Source of the DNA: Clostridiales bacterium
GTDB lineage: Bacteria; Bacillota; Clostridia; Lachnospirales; WQUN01
Assembly: GCA_031269415.1 (NCBI GenBank)
Contig: JAISZF010000014.1
Location: 1 to 10,597 of the forward strand
Direction of reading: 5' to 3'
DNA: 10,597 bases
Shown here: positions 5,758 through 10,597 of the stretch, piece by piece
Layout of the letters: every line of letters starts with the position of its first letter
Position numbering within the stretch: the first letter of the stretch is position 1
Made by a program: the position numbers and the translations under genes
Notes under the pieces: generated by a model
Seen by the model: only the letters and a program-made list of their open reading frames with translations
Databases searched by the model: none
Told to the model about the DNA's origin: nothing

Positions 5758-7296
5758 GTGATCGCCAGTTTGATTATCATAGGGTTATCGGTGTTAATTA
5801 TCGCGGTTGTACTGATATTGTATATATTCAGCCACGGTAAGTATCGGGATATGATAAAACCGCTGAATGGGAAGGATTACGCGTTTTTCTTCATGCTGCC
5901 CGCGGGTCTGCGTGTTATGGATATGATTAAATATACCTATTCCAACGGCGACAGGAAATTGAGAGAAAGCTTTTCCGAATTGTATGGTGAAAAATACGCG
6001 CTGTTTTATCTGAGGATACACATAGCGAATAAGATTTCAACGGCAATGGTGTTTCTGATTATTATCAGCTTGTTTGCTTTATATACGAATCTGCGGAGCC
6101 TCAACGCCTCGCTTGAGGAGCGGCTTGTTTCAATGAGCGGTAATATTATATTCAGGCCGGAGTTTAATCCGGACACCTATAAAAACGGCGCCGCCGATAT
6201 TAGTGTTGAAGCGGAAATCAGGAGCGGCGGCGGTAAAACGGCTAAATCTTATGACATTAAAGTGCCCATGCAAATTCCCGTCGATGAAACCTGTGTGGAT
6301 CTGACGGTTAAAGACCTGGAAGAGAATTTTATCAAAGCTAATAAGAGAATATTTGAAAACGGGATATCCGCCGGGCTTGATTTCAGGGGTTACGCGTCTC
6401 CTCTGGGCTGTGGGATTGTATTAAAAACCGAATCGGAGCAGGCTTACATCTCGGAAAGCGGCGAGCTGACCCAGCCAGAGCCGGAGGTAACTGAGCCGCC
6501 TGTTTTGCGCGTGAGTCTGCTTGTATCCAAGGGCGAGGTCATTAAGCAAACCTCGTCGTTCAGCGTGAAGATCCTGCCTGCCGCTGTTGAGGTAAACCCA
6601 ATAGACGCGCTGGACGAGACTGTGCGGCAAATTAACAGCAATAATTCGGACGCGATAAACAGTGCTTCAATAGAAATGCCCGCGCTGATTGAGGATTCGG
6701 AGGTATCATGGTCGGAGTCGGAAGTAAGCGCGGACAACTTCCAATACATTATATTCATCGGAGGTTTGTTCGTTGCCGCGCTAGCCTTTATTAGCATGGA
6801 TTCGGATGTTGAAAAACATATTAAGAAAAGGCGTGAACTCATAAAAAGGGATTTTCCCGAGTTTATCAGTAAATATGTTCTGTTGTTAAGCTGCGGTTTG
6901 ACCACCTATGACTCGTTTAAAAAGATACTGGAAGACAACCATAATACCGCCAAGACCTTCGACGGTCGTCCAATTTACGCCGAACTGGAAACCGCTGTCA
7001 GGGAAATCGACTTGGGGAAGGCGGAGGTGTATGCCTATGAGGACTTTGGATTGCGATGCCGTATCCCGGAAACCATGAAATTTTCATCACTGGTCATTCA
7101 GAATTTGCGCAGGGGCACGGATGATTTGCTAGTGCTGCTAAAAGAGCAGGTTTCCGACGTGTGGCAGCTTCATAAGGCTGAAATACGCCGCAGAGGAGAA
7201 GAGGCGGGAACAAAGCTGGTATTTCCCATGATCCTGTCATTGGTTTCGGTTTTATTGCTGGTTATATACCCTGTATTCGCGTCTATGAATTTTTGA
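5758..7296 (+). CDS. tadC: TadC-like platform protein with large external insert
   Basis: Second T2SSF-family platform protein, 512 residues where classical TadC has about 300. Layout: membrane helix 1 (2-24), a cytoplasmic basic region, helix 2 (95-112), a long hydrophilic stretch (113-328), helix 3 (329-346), the T2SSF domain (about 355-485, with RDFPEFISKYVLLLSCGLTTYDSF) and a C-terminal helix (487-508). The basic KHIKKRRELIKR after helix 3 puts the T2SSF domain inside the cell, so 113-328 should face outward. This stretch has two beta-rich, Ig-like-looking parts: one around 165-274, ending SSFSVKILP, and a shorter one around 282-320, ending EDSEVSWSE. Extended TadC proteins ending in a similar LP...W.E motif before helix 3 are, as I recall, common in Clostridia. 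GTG start at 5758; AAGGGGG (5744-5750) lies 7 nt upstream. Confidence 0.88.
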   Translation: MIASLIIIGLSVLIIAVVLILYIFSHGKYRDMIKPLNGKDYAFFFMLPAGLRVMDMIKYTYSNGDRKLRESFSELYGEKYALFYLRIHIANKISTAMVFLIIISLFALYTNLRSLNASLEERLVSMSGNIIFRPEFNPDTYKNGAADISVEAEIRSGGGKTAKSYDIKVPMQIPVDETCVDLTVKDLEENFIKANKRIFENGISAGLDFRGYASPLGCGIVLKTESEQAYISESGELTQPEPEVTEPPVLRVSLLVSKGEVIKQTSSFSVKILPAAVEVNPIDALDETVRQINSNNSDAINSASIEMPALIEDSEVSWSESEVSADNFQYIIFIGGLFVAALAFISMDSDVEKHIKKRRELIKRDFPEFISKYVLLLSCGLTTYDSFKKILEDNHNTAKTFDGRPIYAELETAVREIDLGKAEVYAYEDFGLRCRIPETMKFSSLVIQNLRRGTDDLLVLLKEQVSDVWQLHKAEIRRRGEEAGTKLVFPMILSLVSVLLLVIYPVFASMNF

Positions 7297-7319
7297 CATA
7301 ATAAACGTCGTGGTATTTG
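7293..7319 (+). promoter_or_regulatory. Possible internal promoter for the pilin gene
   Basis: An exact TTGACA (7293-7298) overlaps the tadC stop codon. After 15 bp comes TATTTG (7314-7319), preceded by TGG, giving an extended -10 form (TGnTAT). The gap before flp (58 nt) is the longest inside this operon. Pilins need more copies than machine parts, so an extra promoter here would make sense, but the spacer is short and the -10 is weak. Confidence 0.3.
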
Positions 7320-7341
7320 GCTTTTACTCTTAATATTCTAT

Positions 7342-7348
7342 GGGGGGA
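7342..7348 (+). promoter_or_regulatory. Shine-Dalgarno of flp, selects TTG start
   Basis: GGGGGGA lies six nucleotides before TTG at 7355. It overlaps the in-frame ATG at 7340, which itself has no Shine-Dalgarno upstream. The TTG start also gives the prepilin leader typical of the family, beginning MKSFL. Confidence 0.65.
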
Positions 7349-7354
7349 TTTATT

Positions 7355-7528
7355 TTGAAGAGTTTTTTACAGGAGTTGTGGAAGGAAGAGGACGGGCTTC
7401 AGACAGTGGAACTGGTGTTGATCCTGCTTGTTTTGGTAGGCTTGATAGCTGTTTTGCAGACTCAGTTGAGCGCATGGCTGAATGGAGCCATAGAAAAGAC
7501 GCAGTTATTGATTGACGGTCTTGGCTGA
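7355..7528 (+). CDS. flp: Flp1-like type IVb prepilin, likely major pilin
   Basis: Small prepilin of 57 residues from TTG 7355 (62 if ATG 7340 were used). The leader MKSFLQELWKEEDG is charged and ends in glycine. Prepilin peptidase should cut G14|L15, leaving a mature pilin of about 43 residues that begins LQTVE. The glutamate at mature position +5 is present, as type IV pilins require for assembly. One hydrophobic helix follows (VLILLVLVGLIAVL), then a short polar tail. This matches clostridial Flp1-type pilins (leader KEEDG, then VE). It is the natural major subunit of the pilus assembled by TadA, TadB and TadC. No prepilin peptidase gene is in the window. A possible extra promoter precedes it. 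The TadE-like gene follows after 33 nt. Confidence 0.85.
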   Translation: MKSFLQELWKEEDGLQTVELVLILLVLVGLIAVLQTQLSAWLNGAIEKTQLLIDGLG

Positions 7529-7561
7529 GAGCCGGCGGTATGCTATAGGGAGAGGGTAAGC

Positions 7562-8152
7562 ATGAAAACACACGGTGGACTGAAAGCCAGTATTACAGTT
7601 GAAACAGCTTTAGCGCTGCCAATTGTATTCAGCGCGATGTTCGCCGTGTTGTTTATTGTGTTGGTAATGTATCAGAGTTCCATACAACTGACGGTCATGA
7701 ATTTGAACGCCGAGAATATCGCGGGTGATATTGCGGATATTAAAGAATATACGGACAGCTCAGTTATCTATGACTTGAGGGATAATACTGTTTACGGCAG
7801 GGTCAACTACATTAGCGATAATCATTTATTAGACAGTGTCAACGAGGTTCTGGAGAGGATTAACATATTTAAACTGAGCGCGGATTCCATCTCCGTTGAT
7901 TTGGGAACATCCGTAATGATACGGGGAGAGCTGACGACTGAAACGTTTCTTGACATTAACGCCCTCACGGTGAATTCAAGCGGGATTGCCTCCGTCATAA
8001 ATCCATCCCAGTACATCCGGGAAACGGACGGCAAATGCGCGATACTCACCGCGCGGACCACAGACAGTCCTAATTTTGTCTGGGATAACGAGTTGGATAC
8101 ATTTCTTTCGGCATATATAGCCGATCTCTTTACGAAAGGAACTTTCCCGTGA
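7562..8152 (+). CDS. tadE: TadE-like pseudopilin
   Basis: A 196-residue protein with a short basic N-terminus and a TadE-type prepilin box: LKASITVETALALP (7-20) runs into a hydrophobic helix that ends near residue 37. Cutting after A9 would put glutamate at position +5 (SITVE), as in type IV pilins. The residue before the cut is alanine rather than the usual glycine, so processing may be slow or absent. The rest (about 40-196) is a hydrophilic, probably extracytoplasmic domain with alternating beta-like stretches and no motif I recognise. TadE-like proteins are minor pilins or pilus-associated membrane proteins. The ATG at 7562 follows AGGGAGAGGG (7547-7556). Its TGA stop overlaps the next start as TGATGA, so the two proteins are probably made in a coupled way. 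Confidence 0.75.
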   Translation: MKTHGGLKASITVETALALPIVFSAMFAVLFIVLVMYQSSIQLTVMNLNAENIAGDIADIKEYTDSSVIYDLRDNTVYGRVNYISDNHLLDSVNEVLERINIFKLSADSISVDLGTSVMIRGELTTETFLDINALTVNSSGIASVINPSQYIRETDGKCAILTARTTDSPNFVWDNELDTFLSAYIADLFTKGTFP

Positions 8153-10597
8153 TGAATCGACGCTATCAATCCTCAATTACTGTATTCTTATGCCTGATGT
8201 TTTTGATATTTGTCCTGGTAATAACAGCCGTAATTGATTTTACCCGCCTGTTTACCGCGAGGGCGCAGATTGTGCGCGCCGTGAATTCCGCCGCGTTATC
8301 CGCGCTGGCCGGCTACAGTGAACGCTTGAAGTCACAGTATGGGCTTCTTTATATAGATAAAAGCGCAGGGGAGCTTAAAGATAGTATCAGGGATTTGACA
8401 CTGACCAATTTGAACCCGCCTGATGATGTGGACGGGTTTCATTTATTTAAATATGTGATTGATCCGGACGCTTTGGAAATCAATAGGAACAACCCGCTGA
8501 CGCTTTCCGATCCGGATTTGCTGAAGACTCAAGTACTGGAATATACAAAATATCTGGCGCCTTTGGATATCGGCTTGGAGAATTATTACGGGCGTCTTAT
8601 TTCAGGTGAAAATTCCGATCAATTTCAGGAATTGACCGAAGGCTTTAAAAAGTCATTTAATATAGTGGATTTTATTGACAGACAAACTCTTTTGGACATG
8701 GAGATCAACCGGCTGTTCAAGAAGTGTTTGGATGTTTATGAAAGCGCGTACGGGGGAATTTATACTAACGAGGACGCCCTATATATTAACAGGATAAAGG
8801 AACCGGGTTGGGTTTTCCCGGACACCGTCAGCGCCTCGAGCTTGCAAACGGCGCTTCCTGCCGATCCCGCGGAACTTGCTCTTTACGCGGAGAGATTAAG
8901 GGATACCAGCGATATGATCGACCGGTGCGAACTGTTAATATCTGAGATTACACAACCGCTGATCACGGATTTAAGGGACAATGAACTTGCGGCGTTTGAA
9001 GAATATCTCGATTACGCGGACAGCAACGCGCTGTTTTATGAGAGCGTTGTTCAAGAGGCTAGGGATAAACTCGGATTTTATAATACCATGCTGAACACTA
9101 TAGAAGCGGATCTCGCGGATTACCAGGATCTTTCAGACCTGCTGGGCAGAAATAGACCGCGTATTGACGATCTCTATAATATTATGAATGATATTATAAA
9201 CGGCGACGCCGGCACGGCGGAAGAATACGACGATATAATAAACAACCAATATGAGGAAGCGCCGTATTCTTACCCAGACATGATCTTCTCCGTTAATCCC
9301 AATAATTTATATGGCGATTACATTACTGAATTTGACGCGGTTTCACTAAACGCTCTTCTTGTCATGAACAGAGATACAGGTTACGAAAAACTGAAAACGC
9401 TCGTCAGTGAAAATATAATGTCAGATTTTTTCACCGATGAATTAACGCAAAACGCCTTGGGTCCCGGATTAACCGTATCGGGTCTGCCTGATGACAGTAT
9501 ATTTGCCGGGCTTACGGGCGCGTGGACTGGGAACATAAATAACCCGCCGTTTACAGATTCGACGGGCGATATTATTGCGGCTTTAAACAGTTTGTCGGTT
9601 ACGGATCCGGCGGATCCGAGTTACAACAAGTATATAATAGATCGCTCATCTATGGATGAAAGGGTTTGGGTGTTCGCCGAAGTATTTAATATCGCGGGTT
9701 TCGCTAACACCATAATGGCTTTAACGAAAGATTCTATCGATTCCGCGGATCCGTCTTCGGATTTGCCTCTGGATCAGTTCCTGATTAATTATTACGCGAT
9801 GAAGACATTCAAGTCATTTACCACGGAGTTTGTTTCCATGGATCCGAGCAATGAAAAAAGAAATTTAGAGGGAGAGCCTCTGAGGGGACTGACGGATCAC
9901 CGTGATTTAACCTATGAACTCGAATATTTGCTGACGGGCGCGCCTGATGAAAACGCAAGCGCCAAATACGCAGGTTTGACGCTGTATGGAGCCAGGATGG
10001 CCGAATGCCTTTCGTATGTTCACACAAACGCGGACGCTAAGAAAGTCGTGTACTATGTCACTAAATTGATTTGCGAAGAGGTTCCGCGATTGCAGCCCTA
10101 TTTTACTGAGGTTAAGGAAGCTGCGGCAATGTTTTTAGCGGCGTCGGAAGCGGCGGTCGAGTTCAAAGCGCTGAAAGCGGGAGGTACGGCGCTTATTCTG
10201 AAAGCCTCGGGAGAAGCGCCCGCGGACGAGTTTTTTTATTTAAACAAATTTACGAACGACATCCCTGACGACGGATTAACCGCGGCTATGGAAGACGCCG
10301 TCAACATCGCGCGTAATAAAATTCTGGGGCAGGCTAAACCCGCGGAAGCGCGTTTGACCGCCGCGCCGACCCCGGCTGTCCGGCATACTCCGACGCCCGC
10401 GCATATGGCCCCCCCGGAGGCGACCGTAACGCCGCTGCCCACTCCCGCCGCCGTTCCGATAACCGAGCGTTTGAAGACGTCCGAATTCAATTACGACGCT
10501 CATCTGATGACGCTGCTCTCTACCGCGCCCAACAGCGTCAAGATACAGCGCATTCAGGATATCATCAGTTTTAACGAATCGGAGGGAGCGATCGGCG
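8152..10597 (+). CDS. DUF5702-like Tad-locus surface protein, 3'-truncated
   Basis: My translation from ATG 8152 stays open for 815 codons to the right edge, so the stop lies outside. The N-terminus MNRRYQSSITVF leads into one membrane helix (about 9-29), followed by a very large hydrophilic, helical, probably external domain. The SSITV start mirrors the SITVE box of the preceding TadE-like protein, but position +5 is phenylalanine, so it is probably an uncleaved anchor rather than a pilin. DHRDLTYELEYLLTG (582-596) and YDAHLMTLL...QRIQDII (781-805) resemble conserved parts of the DUF5702 family that sits in clostridial Tad loci in the place of TadG. A Thr/Pro/Ala-rich linker (about 734-770) separates these two parts. 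The start overlaps the tadE-like stop (TGATGA), with AAAGGA at 8135-8140. Function is unknown; a role in pilus anchoring or adhesion is inference from position. Confidence 0.78.
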   Translation, partial: MNRRYQSSITVFLCLMFLIFVLVITAVIDFTRLFTARAQIVRAVNSAALSALAGYSERLKSQYGLLYIDKSAGELKDSIRDLTLTNLNPPDDVDGFHLFKYVIDPDALEINRNNPLTLSDPDLLKTQVLEYTKYLAPLDIGLENYYGRLISGENSDQFQELTEGFKKSFNIVDFIDRQTLLDMEINRLFKKCLDVYESAYGGIYTNEDALYINRIKEPGWVFPDTVSASSLQTALPADPAELALYAERLRDTSDMIDRCELLISEITQPLITDLRDNELAAFEEYLDYADSNALFYESVVQEARDKLGFYNTMLNTIEADLADYQDLSDLLGRNRPRIDDLYNIMNDIINGDAGTAEEYDDIINNQYEEAPYSYPDMIFSVNPNNLYGDYITEFDAVSLNALLVMNRDTGYEKLKTLVSENIMSDFFTDELTQNALGPGLTVSGLPDDSIFAGLTGAWTGNINNPPFTDSTGDIIAALNSLSVTDPADPSYNKYIIDRSSMDERVWVFAEVFNIAGFANTIMALTKDSIDSADPSSDLPLDQFLINYYAMKTFKSFTTEFVSMDPSNEKRNLEGEPLRGLTDHRDLTYELEYLLTGAPDENASAKYAGLTLYGARMAECLSYVHTNADAKKVVYYVTKLICEEVPRLQPYFTEVKEAAAMFLAASEAAVEFKALKAGGTALILKASGEAPADEFFYLNKFTNDIPDDGLTAAMEDAVNIARNKILGQAKPAEARLTAAPTPAVRHTPTPAHMAPPEATVTPLPTPAAVPITERLKTSEFNYDAHLMTLLSTAPNSVKIQRIQDIISFNESEGAIG

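Noticed and set aside
6444..6905. 153-residue open frame on the - strand
   Set aside because: Antisense to the TadC insert. The Ser-rich translation looks like a by-product of codon use on the + strand.
7340..7354. ATG 7340 as start of flp
   Set aside because: It has no Shine-Dalgarno upstream and overlaps the G run that serves TTG 7355. The longer leader MGGFILKSF is less typical than MKSFL.
10236..10490. Gly/Ala/Val-rich open frame on the - strand
   Set aside because: It is the mirror of the Thr/Pro/Ala-rich linker of the + strand gene, which has a continuous frame on both sides.
8152..10597. Pseudogene or non-coding stretch after tadE
   Set aside because: The region has only short antisense frames with a stop, but the + strand frame from 8152 reads through to the window edge with consistent codon use, so it is an intact gene cut by the edge.

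Overview
The window reads as chromosome of a Gram-positive anaerobe of the Clostridia (Bacillota). This rests on family resemblance: the Flp1-type pilin, the DUF5702-like protein, the TadC with a long extracytoplasmic insert, the G-rich Shine-Dalgarno sequences and the consensus sigma-A promoter. It is not based on a marker gene. Base composition is moderate and fairly even. Every supported gene lies on the + strand, and I see no insertion sequence, tRNA, rRNA or CRISPR array.

Region 1 (1-2221) is the tail of one operon. A membrane histidine kinase, cut by the left edge, is followed after 20 nt by a secreted TolC-like coiled-coil protein. A strong intrinsic terminator closes the unit. The kinase's response regulator would be expected just upstream, outside the window.

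Region 2 (2222-2584) is an AT-rich intergenic region without a gene. It holds several candidate protein-binding sites (a 22-bp-spaced direct repeat, a 14-bp perfect palindrome and short inverted repeats). It also holds a consensus promoter, TTGACA-N18-TATAAT, facing the next operon.

Region 3 (2585 to the right edge) is a Tad/Flp (type IVc) pilus operon in the order tadZ, tadA, tadB, tadC, flp, tadE-like, DUF5702-like. Gaps are mostly under 35 nt, with one TGATGA stop/start overlap. TadZ probably localises the machine, TadA powers it, TadB and TadC form the membrane platform, Flp is the pilin, and the TadE-like and DUF5702-like proteins are probable minor or surface components. No prepilin peptidase (TadV/CpaA) or CpaB/RcpC-like gene is in the window. 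The operon runs past the right edge inside the largest gene, which has no stop codon in the window and encodes at least 815 residues.

Most notable are a TolC-family protein that seems too short to form the usual outer-membrane barrel, a TadC carrying about 215 extracytoplasmic residues between membrane segments, a TadZ with both a degenerate receiver and a degenerate P-loop, and a DUF5702-like protein whose N-terminus mimics the TadE prepilin box without the conserved glutamate. I found no clearly new system; this is a clostridial variant of a known pilus machine with several under-described parts.
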